A stretch of DNA of 64,000 bases from Ceratothoa steindachneri (Eukaryota; Arthropoda; Malacostraca; Isopoda; Cymothoidae): the NCBI GenBank assembly GCA_963969495.1, contig OZ018331.1, forward strand, positions 147,728,387 through 147,792,386. The letters run 5' to 3'. Of this stretch, positions 1 through 10,260 are shown piece after piece. The notes beneath the pieces are model-generated. The model was not told where the DNA came from. It searched no databases and was given only the letters and a program-made list of their open reading frames with translations. Position numbers and translations under genes: made by a program. Each line of letters begins with the position of its first letter. Within the stretch, counting starts at the first letter, position 1.

Positions 1-53
1 TCTCTAAAGTGACTCAATAACTGCTGCAGCTGGCTCTTCGACTTGAGGGGCAG

Positions 54-722
54 CTAAGCGTTAAATTCTGAGTCAGATGACTGGGATTTGGTAGCGCTGG
101 GCACGATAGGCAAGGGGTACTCCTCGTTCTGTTCAATGGTAGCCACTTGCACCACATTTAGTGGATCTAGGGGGTGAATGGGGCCGACCTGGTCGATTGC
201 CGCAAGAGCGAAAGGTTCAGGTGTAATGGCTCCCTTCTGCAGCGGAGCGGATCTGACGCGTCCTTTAGGGGCTCTCCTCTGATAGACATCACACGAACGG
301 CACTAATTAAGGATGTCATCTGCCGCACAGGGCCAATGAAAATATTTTAAAATTATTTGAGTTGTTTTGGTATGGCTGAAATGGCCAGAGAAACGACTAT
401 CGTGAGCCGTCTATAATATGAGGGGCACCTGCAAACTGCGGATCTATAATGCATGGGCCTCGGAATTATTGCTTTCCGAGCAGGCGCGGTACAGGAGGTC
501 GTTCTTCACGACGTAGGAAAAGACTTTCTTACCTCAGGTGGACTCCTGAATCTTATTATGAGCTTTGATCCAGAGGGGGCGGAGGGAATCGCAGTCCTTT
601 TGCTCTTTAGCGAATTCATTGTTCAGAACGACGCTAAACTCGGAGTCGCATGAGGCTTCAAGGGGGGCCGGTGCCTCTGCTTCCTTTTTAGTTTGAGAAC
701 GCGTGAGGTTGGGTTGAATCAC
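54..722 (-). pseudogene. Ty3/gypsy integrase N-terminal relic
   Basis: Read on the minus strand, this stretch resembles the start of a Ty3/gypsy integrase. A leading segment (FAKEQKDCDSLRPLW, about 600-640) is of the kind that precedes the H2C2 zinc module. It is followed by SRFSGHFSHTKTTQIIF and FKYFHWPC (about 325-400), then CRSCDVYQRR (about 270-300), which together give the His-His-Cys-Cys pattern. A first catalytic-type aspartate sits in AIDQVGPI (about 195-220). Stops and frame changes interrupt it, and it ends at a stop near 54 before the second catalytic aspartate. It is a dead integrase copy. The family assignment rests on the zinc-module order and the GPI motif. Confidence 0.65.
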
Positions 723-759
723 AGGTGTGGAAGTCGTCTGTGGTTACTGTCCGACCAGA

Positions 760-1216
760 ACAACGCAGAGCTTCATTAGGGCCGCTACCACTTCGGCCCA
801 GCCGGTATAATACGGGCATTCAATAAAGGAATTCACGATGGGGAATCGATTTGCACGCCCAAGGTAGTCATGTACTTTCGCAAACTCATCATGGTTCAGA
901 GCGATCGGGGGTAGCAGCTCGTCCGACACCACAATACATGTACACCTTGTATCCCCAACAACGGTGGAGACCCAGCAGCCGGTACTGATCCGGTCTCAAA
1001 CTTCAAGCTTCCTGGTGAGCTCTTCTCTAACAAGAAGTTCACCTGATGGCCAGCGGTAGGAGGAGCAGACGGAGAGGGAGGCAGTTCAACTTGCGACGGT
1101 GGTAGCGCGGGGGAGGCACAAATTTGGTGCACTTGATTGAGAAAACTAGGACGAAATTGGGAGCTCTGAGGGCAGTTGGTTCTCAAATGTCCTTCAAGAC
1201 TGCAGTAGAAGCACAC
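760..1216 (-). pseudogene. Gag zinc knuckle and decayed protease (Ty3/gypsy)
   Basis: The minus-strand frame beginning near 1216 opens with CFYCSLEGHLRTNC, a perfect C-x2-C-x4-H-x4-C retroviral-type zinc knuckle of a nucleocapsid. A Pro/Ser-rich linker follows (PPSQVELPPSPSAPP). After a frame change comes VVSDELLPPIALNHDEF and later VLVGQ (about 755-930), which has the shape of a retropepsin flank. I do not see an intact D-S/T-G. It belongs to the same minus-strand element as the integrase relic at 54-722. No reverse transcriptase or RNase H fits in the short gap between them. Confidence 0.6.
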
Positions 1217-1745
1217 GATGGGCCTCCTGGGAAAGTATTACGAAGGATGATTTTACGAGAATGGCTTGACGTCACGGGGTTCTGACGAAGAAAAATTTCT
1301 GGGCTTGGAAGGGCCCAGTTATTTTGAAAAACTTACTAGGGTCACGGGGTGTAAATATTTGGTTGCCACTTTTACCTTTGGGGGACGATGGATCAGACTT
1401 TCTTCCATCTGTAGGATATCAATCGTGGCTCCCGGCGAATACATCGGCTTCTTCGATGCATTCCTTGAAGGTTAACACTCCCGGTCCTACACAAAAGATC
1501 GAGTTTCCGAGGAAAGCGAAACATTAAGCTGGTCCTTCGGAATGAAGTAGACTAACGCTTCATACTCGTGGGGAACTTTCGAATAATCAAGCGAAAAGTT
1601 TAAAAGTCTCTGAAGCGTATACCAAAACTGTCGAAAAGTTTAGCTGGGTTCTACATGGGCGTTACGAAATTTAACGCGGTTCTTTAGCTCGAAGACCATA
1701 TCAAAATGCGCCAAATAAAACTCGAAAGAGTTTCACTGAAGCAGT
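1217..1745 (-). pseudogene. Probable Gag N-terminal region
   Basis: Minus-strand reading upstream of the zinc knuckle gives broken but coding-like peptides, for example FEFYLAHFDMVFELKN (about 1680-1725) and FSLDYSKVPHEYEALVYF (about 1545-1600). This is the right position and charge pattern for a retrotransposon Gag capsid. Several stops and frameshifts are present. The call depends on adjacency to the CCHC knuckle and is not independently diagnostic. Confidence 0.4.
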
Positions 1746-1796
1746 TTGAGGGACCTCTATCCGCGAGTTGATGGATATCGCCATATTCATTTCCAG

Positions 1797-1935
1797 CTCA
1801 TGCTGTCGGATGCGTTCTCTTTCTTCTCGTTCTTCTCTTTTCGCTCCCTCTCTTTCTTCTCTTTCTTTTTCTCTTTTTCTATTTCTTATTTGTCCCTTCT
1901 TTCCGCTCTCTCGACCCTCTCTCCTTCTTGTATAT
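1797..1935. repeat. Polypyrimidine tract
   Basis: About 140 bases are almost pure C/T on the plus strand (ttcttctcgttcttctcttt and similar). It separates the gypsy relic from the next block. It is simple sequence and not coding. Confidence 0.85.
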
Positions 1936-2580
1936 AGGAAAGAAGGTCCTTTCCTGATAAACCAAGGAATTCACCTTGTAATTTAAATTGGTCAAATGAA
2001 GACATGATGGTCTCAAATTAGAATTAAACATTTTAAAATAAATGTCGTTAATTTTTTACTCCCGGAAACGAAAGTGGGATTGTAAATAAACATTCCTTTT
2101 AATTGTTTCTTTGTTATATTAAAGTAAGTTGGGGTAGTAGTAATAATAATTTAGGTTAATTCACTTTTAATAAGTGGTCGTTGCTGCGTTTTGCGAAAGT
2201 GTATTGTTTCGAGTTGCCACCTAAGCACAGCTCCGGGTGTACCGAGAAGCAGTTTTTTCTTTCTGCTACTACGACTCAGTGTCAAGACGTAAATACAGAC
2301 CCCGTAAAATATCTACTAAAATTTCCGCGAGTGGTCAAGTTTTGGTTCATACGGCGTGCAAAGCCGTATGATAATAACTTAACTATTTTGATTTAAGTCT
2401 CACAAATATTAATGGATAAATAGGCCATTATCTCGCTCTGAGATCAAGATTAATCACCATTTCACAGGCTAAGTATATATTTAGCGGTCATTTTTTAATA
2501 ATAGCTACCTATTAGGATCCTTAAGGCATATTGTACTTAGACACTGTGAATGGGATATTTAATAACCACCTTATATTATA
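1936..2580. other. AT-rich spacer with one hairpin
   Basis: No gene or clear element is recognised. A 9-bp perfect stem (tcatacggc / gccgtatga, 2347-2371, 7-base loop) lies in it. It may include sequence upstream of the BEL/Pao element, but none of it is repeated near the 3' LTR. Confidence 0.6.
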
Positions 2581-2726
2581 AGTTGTGATTTTTATTATTT
2601 TACTAAGTTTATATTACAACCATTAATTTTCATTTAAAATTGAATTTAATTATTCTTCTCGCTGTTTCTTGTTCAAATTGTTCCCAGTGACCAAGTTCAT
2701 AATTGAAAATTAAACAGGAAATTCGC
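2581..2726 (+). repeat. 5' LTR (or LTR 3' part) of BEL/Pao element
   Basis: This 146-bp segment is repeated directly at 9284-9429 with only a handful of differences. It starts agttgtgattttt and ends aaacaggaaattcgc. A primer-binding-like site begins five bases after its end, as expected for an LTR retrotransposon. It is short for BEL/Pao, so the true 5' boundary could lie further left if the 3' copy has lost its start. Confidence 0.8.
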
Positions 2727-2730
2727 GATA

Positions 2731-2746
2731 TGGTCCTTCGAACCGG
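2731..2746 (+). promoter_or_regulatory. Putative primer-binding site
   Basis: tggtccttcgaaccgg lies directly downstream of the left LTR. It starts with TGG, the complement of a tRNA CCA end, which is usual for LTR element PBS sequences. The primer tRNA was not identified. Confidence 0.6.
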
Positions 2747-3084
2747 ATCTTAGCTTACTTAGCTCCTGTAACTTAATGGTAAAATAGCTTAATCTAGACC
2801 ACAGGGGCGAGATTTATATTAATATTCATGGTAAAAGAAAAATTATTTCGATAAATTGCTAGCGACTGTGATAGTACCACGAGTTGTGGTGTGGCGGTTA
2901 TAAGAAGGAATAGTAAGACGTTAATTAAATTTTTTATTTCTTAATTGTCAATAAATTTAAATTAGTTCACCCTCAATAATTCACACTTTCTTTAATTAAA
3001 TTTAAATTAGCATTGTCGTGTAAACAATTCATAAGATTGCGGGTCATAAATCTTTTTGTACAACCTTGAAAACAAGGGTGTGCG

Positions 3085-3596
3085 ATGAAATGCAGGGCGC
3101 TAGTTGTGACTACGCAAAACTCCGAGTATGGAGTCAACAATTACAAAAACAATAATAGACCTAAAGCTGCCTCTTTTAACCTAACGTCTTTGAGTGAGTC
3201 TAAAGCGAACTTGGAAATAATAATAGCCAGGTTAAAAAATACTAAATGTGATGTTGACGGTTGCAGACCAATGAGAGTAGCGGTGGTAAAAAAACATAAA
3301 CATTTAAAGCTATAGAATATATCCAAAACCGAATGGATGAAGATTATCTAGAAATAACACAATTAAGAGACGGGTGGGGAAAACTAGTAAATCATTTACG
3401 TTCCCATAAAATGACCGCAACGGATGCTAACTTACCGTCTACCACACGAGTAGCTAATAAATGGATTAGGCCAAAAGCAAAGATATTGAAAGTATATAAG
3501 AAAAAACCTCTCATAAGTGCAGATACTAAAGAAAGTTTCCCCTCCAAAACCAAACCCGTGAATAATTATGTGTTTTCTGTCAAGAGAAACACATAA
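3085..3596 (+). pseudogene. BEL/Pao gag fragment
   Basis: Two short plus-strand frames (3085-3315 and 3333-3596) fit the Gag region. The first is Lys/Asn rich. The second contains LRDGWGKLVNHLRSHKM and runs towards the zinc-finger block. The gag is much shorter than usual for BEL/Pao and is shifted in frame. Beyond position and composition there is little specific evidence. Confidence 0.45.
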
Positions 3597-4308
3597 CTAA
3601 TAAATGTACTGTGTATAAAACTTATGATAATCGTATAGATAGAATAAGAGAATTAAAATTGTGTACGAGATGTAGCGGGAAACACCCTACAGAAAACTGC
3701 CGAATAAAACTCAATAAGTGTTTAAAGTGTAAAAAGGCGTTTCATCATTTAAATTTTTGTGACAAGTTGCCAACCATTGAACAGAGAGTCTGTGCTGTGC
3801 AGTTCTCAAGTCGTAAAATATCGACCGCGTTGCCAGTGGAGAAATGCTCCATGAAGGCTAAGGGGCAAAAATATGCAGTAAAAGTACTCTATGACCAGGG
3901 TTCACAGCGTACCTTTATCAGTGCATATCTCGTAGCAAAATTGAATTTACAAATAAAGGAATGGATAGAGTTAAGAATATCTGGGTTCACCGGCGAAATG
4001 GACAGTCAAAAATATCGGATAATAAGATTCACTATTGAAGATGGGAATAAATTTGTAAGATTGCAAGCGCTAGTGTTGGATAGATTACCACGAAACATCA
4101 AGATTAATGGGTTGAGTAATTATTTAACACACCTAGTTAAGGGTGGAGTAAGGATGTCTGATCCATATTTGGGAGATTTGATAACAGATATGGATTTATT
4201 GGTAGGAGAGAATCAGTATGATAAATTGGAAGAGGGCATGGTTAAACTGAAAGGTATGACTTTCCTAAAAACAAGGGGAGGTTTAGTATTGTATGCAAAC
4301 CTCCCAAA
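3570..4308 (+). pseudogene. BEL/Pao gag zinc fingers and aspartic protease
   Basis: Cysteine/histidine motifs typical of BEL/Pao occur in series: CVFCQEKHITNKC (3570 on, in another frame), CTRCSGKHPTENC (3663 on) and CLKCKKAFHHLNFC. They are followed by the protease active-site motif LYDQGSQRTFIS (about 3888), with the D-x-G-S form of the BEL/Pao family. Further conserved-looking text (ELRISGFTGE) follows. The frame is cut at 4311 by the mariner insertion and resumes at 5607. Confidence 0.8.
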
Positions 4309-4310
4309 TA

Positions 4311-5604
4311 CGAGGGGCGGTCAATAAGTTTTGCGAATCGGTAGGGCAAAACAGAGGAAGGGGGATGGCTGTTTGTGGGGGTGTTAGCACAAGTTATGAC
4401 AAGTCAGGACCTGCAGCCGCACGCTCTTGCCTCGTCTATTTAAGGAGCAGTAGCTGGTCGCAGATCATCAGTCTCAAATTTTTCAACAATGGAGAAGGTT
4501 AAGCACCGCGCACTGATCAAACTTTTGACCAAGGAAGGCAAGAATGCAAAAGAGATCCATGAACGCATGGTTACAGTGTACACCACCACCGCCCCTTCCT
4601 ATGCAACCATTGCTCGCTGGAATAAGGAGTTCCTCCATGGTCGTGAGTCCCCTGAAGATGACCCCCGTCCAGGACGCCCGTCAGACGTGACCAACGAGGA
4701 CAATATGGCCCGTGTGGAGAGGATAATCCTCGAAAATCGACGGGTGGAGGTCAAAGAAATCGAGCGAGAACTTGGAATATCACATGGAAGTGTTATCAAC
4801 ATCATCCACGACAATTTGGCCATGACCAAGGTCTCTGCCCGTTGTGTCCCTAGAAACCTGACGCCCCATGATTGATTTCAACGTAGTCAAAGTCCGGAGG
4901 AGCTGCTGTTCCTGTACAACTAAGACCCGGCAGGATTCGGGTCACGCATAGTGACAGATGATGAAACCTGAGGCCATCACTGGGATCCTGAGACCAAGCT
5001 TGAAAGCATGGCCTGGAGGCACAGGGGCTCTTCGACCCCCATCAAGTTCCAGACCCAACCCTCAGCCGGGAAGATCATGGCAACCATCTTCTGGGACTCT
5101 GAGGGAGTGTTAATGGTGGACTATGCGCCTTGTGGAAGGACCATCACGGGCCAATATTATGCCAAGAAACTGGCTGGGTTGAAGATGTGCATCCGTCAGA
5201 AGCGGCGCGGCAAGTTAACACGCGGTGTCCTGCTCCTCCACGATAATGCCCCTGTCCACAAGGCCAGAGTTGCACAAGCTGCCCTCCGCGAGTGCGGATT
5301 CGAGGAGCTCAACCATCTCCCCTACATTCCAGATCTGGCCCCTAGCGACTACTTTTTATTCCGCCAGCTTAAGGCAGCACTGCGTGGACGCCGGTTTGGG
5401 GACGATGTAGATGTCTAGCTCGCCGTCTAGGAGTAAATTGAACAGCAGTCGGGAGATTTCTGGTTGTCGAGAATTCGAAGCCTCAGGGACAAGTAGTGCA
5501 AGTGCATTGAAGTCGAGGGTAGTTATATTGGAAAATAATAAAACAATTTTCCTCATATCTCGTTTCCTTATATCCGAATTGCAAAACTTATTGACCGCCC
5601 CTCA
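4311..5604 (+). mobile_element. mariner transposon nested in BEL/Pao
   Basis: The element is 1294 bp with 31-bp terminal inverted repeats (4311-4341 and 5574-5604, starting yGAGGGGCGGTCAATAAG) and is flanked by TA (4309-4310 and 5605-5606). This fits the length, TIR size and TA target duplication of mariner. Removing it brings the BEL/Pao reading frame back into register, so it is younger than the host element. Confidence 0.93.
4489..5418 (+). pseudogene. mariner transposase, broken
   Basis: The N-terminal part (4489-4875) carries two helix-turn-helix segments (IHERMVTVYTTTAPSYATIA, then ERELGISHGSVINIIHD) with the GRPSDV linker between them. After a stop, VTDDET (about 4948) supplies the first catalytic Asp region, but TGA follows it. 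The C-terminal part contains FWDSEGVLMVDYAP, LLHDNAPVHKA (second Asp) and PDLAPSDYFLF (third Asp, as in DD34D mariners). At least one frameshift and one in-frame stop inactivate it. Confidence 0.9.
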
Positions 5605-5606
5605 TA

Positions 5607-6226
5607 AATACGTGCCCGTTACTAAGGAAGCACAGGTAGCTTTAGTGACCAATATAGGTGTACTACCGTCCAATAATTCTCCTGATCTGTCAAATTTGTG
5701 GAGGTTAAATACAATAGTGATTTAACCTGAAACAATTAGTTATGAATAACAGGCAGTGATAGATCAATTCAAAAATAGGGTACAGTTCAAAGATGGAAAG
5801 TATTGGGTTAAACTGCCCTGGAAACCCGACCACCAAAACCTACCAAACAATTACAAATTAGCTGAAAACAGGCTAAAAGCAAGTTTGAAAAAACTGAGGT
5901 CCAACGCTAACATTATCAAAAAATATGATAATGTTATTAAAGAGCAGGTAATGAAAGGATTCATAGAAAAGGCGACTAGTGCTGAAGTAACTAAAGACAC
6001 ACATTACTTACCACACCCACCCGTAATAAGGGAGAGTAAAACTACTCCATTAAGAGTAGTATTTGACTGTAGTGCGAAACTAAAAAATGGTACTAGTCTA
6101 AACGATTGTCTATACACCGGACCCACTATATCTGATAAATTAATGGACGTTCTGATTAGATTTCGGACAAATAAATATGCTTATACAGCAGATATAAGTA
6201 AGGCTTTCCTTAGAATAGGATTGTAG
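5607..6226 (+). pseudogene. BEL/Pao protease end and reverse transcriptase N-terminal half
   Basis: The first part continues the pre-mariner frame (YVPVTKEAQVALVTNIG). After a frame break, 5756-6226 carries RT fingers and palm: YLPHPPVIRESKTTPLRVVF, DCSAKLKNGTSLNDCLYTGP and ADISKAFLRIGL. DxxKAF marks RT domain A with its catalytic Asp. LRVVFD and LNDCLYTGP are BEL/Pao signatures. An in-frame TAG at 6224 ends this frame. Confidence 0.85.
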
Positions 6227-7430
6227 GAAGAGGATCGTAATTTTACGAGATTCCTTTGGCCGAGTGACCCTTTAGAAAGAGATAGCCCAATGGATACTTA
6301 TAGATTTAAATCAGTATTGTTCGGAGCTACTAGTTCACCATTCCTACTACAAATGACATCAAGTCATCATTTGAATAATCAAGCGAAAAATAGTAATATA
6401 GCTGAGCGCATAAAGTCGGCGCTGTATTGCGACAATCTGTTAGGAACGGAGGAAGATGAAAGGTCATTAATTAAATTGTATACTATTACTAACGAGTTGT
6501 TGGAAGAAGCTAATATGCCGTTACAAGGATGAACAACTAACTCGACACAGTTAAACATTATAATAGGCAATAATGGGGATGGAAATGAAAAAATATTGGG
6601 AATAAATTGGAATTATAATAAGGATACTATTTCAGTAAATAGCGTTAAATGGCATTCGGCCACGAGTAAAAGAACGCTCTTAAGTAATATAAGTAAAGTA
6701 TTCGATCCCTTGGGGTCGGTTTCCCCGTTAATTATTCCCATAAAACTGCTAGTCCAGGAAACTTGGAGTAGGAAGTTGGGTGGGATGAGGATCTTCCCAT
6801 GAAAATTATAAATAAATGGGAGGAACTGAGCTTAGAAGCGAAGGAGTTGGATACTCTCGAATATCCAAGGGCGGTATTGCACAGTGGAGAACCGTATGAC
6901 CTTCCCATATTTTGTGATGCTTCGCAAAAAGCGTACGTAGCCGTAGCGTATGCTACAAATTATAGATCCGATCCCATGTTAATAATCTCTAAATCCCGCA
7001 TCTCACCTATGAAAGAAAAGACCATACCACAATTAGAATTAACGCCATGTATGTGGCGGTGAAATTAGGTAAATACTTAAAAAAAGTATTAAACTGTCTT
7101 TGCACTGGGTAAGAAATAAAAATTGTAAAATAGTTTATGTACAAAATAGGGTAGTACAGATCCCTAATGTATCTATAAATATCTACCTACAGAGAGTAAA
7201 CCAGCGGACATGTTGACGCGAGAAATAAAGTTTGCCAAATTTAAAGACTCCCGATTATGGCTCCGAGGTCCGGCCAGAGTGGCTAAATAATAAAGATAGA
7301 TGGCCTCACCAAAAGTATGAGCCATATATCGGTTCAGCTAAATCATTATTAGCCGTGAAATCCTAACAGAATCGGTAGTTGGAATAAATTGATGAGGCTT
7401 TGCTTACCTTAGTAAAAATTAAGAGGCAAG
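6227..7430 (+). pseudogene. BEL/Pao RT C-terminal half and RNase H region
   Basis: The frame runs through FRFLWP-like and YRFKSVLFGATSSPFLLQ (6290 on), then SALYCDNLLGTEED (about 6410). There the polymerase YVDD box reads YCDN, so the second catalytic Asp is lost. It continues with VFDPLGSVSPLIIPIKLLVQ (6690 on) and IFCDASQKAYVAVAY (about 6905), the RNase H-like start. After 7060, short fragments such as EWLNNKDRWPHQKY match the region before integrase. Many stops are present. Confidence 0.8.
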
Positions 7431-7432
7431 GG

Positions 7433-7630
7433 AGTCAGAGCTCGTATAAAGTGCCTCTTCTCTGGTTTTGAGTCTCGTACTGGTCATACTTATTTTTAAA
7501 GGTGTTAACACTAGGGCTAGTAACTATATAGTCAGGGAGACTATTCCACTTGTTTGTAATCCTCGCATTGAAGAATTTACTTCTCTTGTTGGTCCTGTAC
7601 CGTAGCTTCTTCTGGTTTTGACGTTTATTA
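7433..7630 (-). mobile_element. 3' fragment of a CR1/L2-type LINE
   Basis: On the minus strand this about 200-bp piece reads KFFNARITNKWNSLPDYIV followed by SVNTFKNKYDQY and a stop near 7435. The F-x-x-R-x-x-x-x-WNxLP-x-x-V and SVNxFK patterns are the usual C-terminal end of CR1/L2 reverse transcriptases. It is inserted antisense inside the BEL/Pao pol region just before integrase, as a 5'-truncated LINE copy. Confidence 0.75.
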
Positions 7631-7639
7631 ACCAGACCA

Positions 7640-8836
7640 GTGGCGATAAGTTTAAATTTAATCCCCATCAGTATTGGTTGGAAGATTTGCAAAAATGTTC
7701 ATTTTATGATATTTGTGATTATTTTAAAAATACCAAATTAAGTAAACGACCCCCTCATCTAGTTAAAGAGTTTGATTTATTCCAAAATGAAGGTGTAATG
7801 CGATGTAGGGGTAGAATCAGTAATGCCGACTTGCCATACCATACAAGATTCCTTATTCTTCTTCCCTCCAAACATCATATAACAGATCTACTCATTAATA
7901 ACGCACACGAACAGAGCATGCATGCAGGAGTTCAGGAAACTCTATGTAAATTAAGGGAAAATTTTTGGATCCCTAAAGGCAGACAAAGGGTCAAAAATGT
8001 AATAAGTAAATGTGTTTTGTGCAGAAGGCTGGAGGGAGTATCCTATCCCTATCCTAAATCTCCTCCATTACCGAAAGAACGAGTGAAGGATGCTAAACCA
8101 TTCGAGATAGTTGGAGTAGACTATACGGGCGCTATCACCGTAAAAGATGAGGGAGGGAAAGACGGTAATAAAGAATCCCGGAAAGTTTATATAGTTCTTT
8201 TTACCTGTGCAGCCACTAGAGCAATTCATTTGGACTTAGCCATGGACATGACAGGAGAAACATTTTAAAATATATTTAGAAGGTTTGTGGCTAGAAGATC
8301 CTGTCCAAAAATTATTCTTAGTGATAATGCCACAAATTTTAAACTGGGGGAAAAACTGCTCAGTATAATATTGGAGGATAGTGCTGTACAGAAAGAACTA
8401 GAGGAAAGACAATGTGAATGGAAATTTATTCCCCCAAGAGCGCCCTGGTTTGAAGGATTCTATGAAAGACTTATTGGTGTAGTAAAGGGATGCTTAAGAA
8501 AATTGCTATATGGAAAATCCATTAATATGTATGATCTCCGTACCTTAATAGTTGAGATAGAATGTAGAGTTAATAACAGACCACTTACTTATACCTATAA
8601 TGACAAATGAATCAGAAACTCTTACCCCCTCCCATTTAATATATGGATGGCGCCTTAATTCCCTGCCCGCAATAACCACGTCACCTCAAATAGAGGATCC
8701 TCCGTTTATGGAAACTGTTCCACTGAGTAGAAGATACTATAAGTTATCTAGAATTTTAAAACAATGGTTTGAACAGTGGAAACAGAATTATTTGACCTCT
8801 CTCATAGATCGTGTAAGTAATAAAGGTGGGGGATGA
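7640..8836 (+). pseudogene. BEL/Pao integrase
   Basis: The zinc-binding module contains HAGVQETLCKLRENFWIP and CVLCRRLEG. The catalytic core has the first Asp in EIVGVDYTGAI (about 8105), the second in KIILSDNATNFK (about 8312) and Glu in PWFEGFYERLIGVVKGCLRK (about 8440), so the DDE residues are all visible. A stop at 8266 and a frame change at 8610 break it. After the core, ESETLTPSHLIYGWRLNSLP (8606 on) is also typical of BEL/Pao integrases. Confidence 0.88.
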
Positions 8837-9116
8837 TGGTATAAGTAATAGTATTGAGAAAGGGGAAGTAGTGTTGATACATTCTGATAAAAACCGAGAA
8901 AACTGGTCGTTGGGTTTAATACAGGAATTATATAAGGGCCAAGATGGTGTGGTAAGAACAGCAAAATTAAAAACTAGATTAGGTAGCGTAATAGGCACCA
9001 TTAATAAATTGTATCTACTAGAAATTAGCTGCGATGATAAAATAACAAAAAATGAATCGCCTAATACCAAACCTTCTGAATTAAAAAAAATCTTAATAAA
9101 TAACCCAAAACCTTAA
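8826..9116 (+). pseudogene. BEL/Pao integrase C-terminal domain
   Basis: EKGEVVLIHSDKNRENWSLG, then YKGQDGVVRTAKLKTRLG and INKLYLLEI, match the C-terminal domain that follows BEL/Pao integrase cores. It overlaps the preceding frame by a few bases in another frame, which indicates a frameshift. The usual role is chromatin or DNA contact; here it is part of a dead copy. Confidence 0.8.
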
Positions 9117-9139
9117 ATAAGAAGGGACTAGTAAGTATA

Positions 9140-9238
9140 CTGTCGAAAAAGTCCAAGAAGGACAAAAGGAAGCAGCGTTATGCCGCCATCAAGTCGCAAC
9201 AACAGTGGCAAACACTGAAAGACCTTGGTGACATCTAA
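9140..9238 (+). other. Short basic reading frame before the 3' LTR
   Basis: A 32-codon open stretch without ATG reads SKKSKKDKRKQRY then SQQQWQTLKDLGDI and stops at 9236. It is richer in GC than its neighbours. It may be a frameshifted tail of pol or captured sequence. No family was recognised. Confidence 0.3.
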
Positions 9239-9283
9239 CTGTTTCTTGCCCTCGAGAAAAAGCTTTAGAAAAATTCTTCCGTG

Positions 9284-9429
9284 AGTTGCGATTTTTTTTC
9301 TTTTACTAAGTTTATATTACAGCCATTAATTTTCATTTAAAATTGAATTTAATTATTATTCTCGCAGTTTCTTGTTCAAATTGTTCCCAGTGACTAAGTT
9401 CATAATTGAAAATTAAACAGGAAATTCGC
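9284..9429 (+). repeat. 3' LTR of BEL/Pao element
   Basis: This is the direct copy of 2581-2726, with few substitutions, ending aaacaggaaattcgc. Sequence before 9284 and before 2581 is unrelated, so the visible LTR is 146 bp. Confidence 0.8.
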
Positions 9430-9880
9430 AACAATAAAAACGTAACGGGATTGTCGACCTGAATTAACGTGGTATACACACGGCGTAATTAGTAATTTCC
9501 GTCTGAGCACTCGGAAATACCCGAATTAACGCGAGAGCCTTCAACTTTGCTCAAAACACCGAGAACAAAACTAGACTGAGCCTTTCTTGATATGATATGA
9601 AAGGGGTAAAATTCCGCTGGGGGGGAATAAATGAGAAGCACGGTCTCAAAACTTACACATGGTATGTATAAATGCGGGTACACACAAAAAATGGGAAAAA
9701 TAGTTTGCAAAAATATTTATGCTTACCTTCTCAATAGCCAACCCTTCAGCCAATAGGCATAGTCGCTCAAGGTCAACGCGTGACCTTGATTCTACTCTGG
9801 TCACGACAGAGATGGGGAATAGAAGTGAGGCGAGTGCGAAGGATTTTTAAATTCAAAAGAGTGAGTGCAGTTGGCCGATA
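9430..9880. other. Spacer between BEL/Pao and CR1
   Basis: No gene or element recognised. A small imperfect hairpin (atttccg ... cggaaat, about 9494-9517) is present. Confidence 0.6.
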
Positions 9881-9973
9881 TTACACTAATGTAGGCTGCG
9901 GCTATACGCTTATGAAAAAGTAGGTACAAAAATAAACTTTAATATATACACAATAAATAGATTAAATGAAATA

Positions 9974-10237
9974 ATGGCTATAGAACCAAAAGTATCCAAG
10001 ATACTCAGAACGGGCTCTACTGTTGGGGTAGAATGGATGTCTCGTGCGATTGGGCTAAATGATTATGTGAGGAGGATGTGTGAGATGGAAGGTGTCATGT
10101 TTGTGGATGTGTGGGATAGGTTTGTTGGAATGAAAGAAATGTATGCGATGGATGGACTGCATTTGAGTAGGAGGGGGGTAGATGTGTTGTGGGAGGAGTA
10201 TGATCGTGTTATTAGGTCTTTGCGGGCGGGAAACTAG
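9974..10237 (+). pseudogene. CR1 ORF1 esterase domain, C-terminal part
   Basis: The frame ends in YAMDGLHLSRRGVDVLWEEY, which carries the D-x-x-H of block V of SGNH/GDSL hydrolases. The N-terminal GDS block is missing, so the element is truncated within ORF1. Esterase domains of this kind are known in ORF1 of CR1-group LINEs. The corresponding full domain is visible in the minus-strand CR1 at 60625-61092. Confidence 0.7.
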
Positions 10238-10260
10238 ATACTAATAGTGGTCAGGGAATT

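Larger units (their letters stand above)
1..1750 (-). mobile_element. Ty3/gypsy-type LTR retrotransposon relic
   Basis: Gag, zinc knuckle, protease-like and integrase segments occur in that order on the minus strand, and the element probably runs off the left edge. No LTR is visible inside the window. The lack of polymerase coding between protease and integrase points to an internal deletion or an unusual arrangement. Confidence 0.55.
2581..9429 (+). mobile_element. BEL/Pao LTR retrotransposon with two nested insertions
   Basis: Direct repeats at both ends bracket gag zinc fingers, protease, reverse transcriptase, RNase H-region and integrase coding, in the gag-PR-RT-RH-IN order of BEL/Pao. 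A mariner transposon (4311-5604) and a LINE fragment (7433-7630) interrupt it, and stops and frameshifts break pol. LTR divergence is low relative to the damage inside. The element is inactive. Confidence 0.85.
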
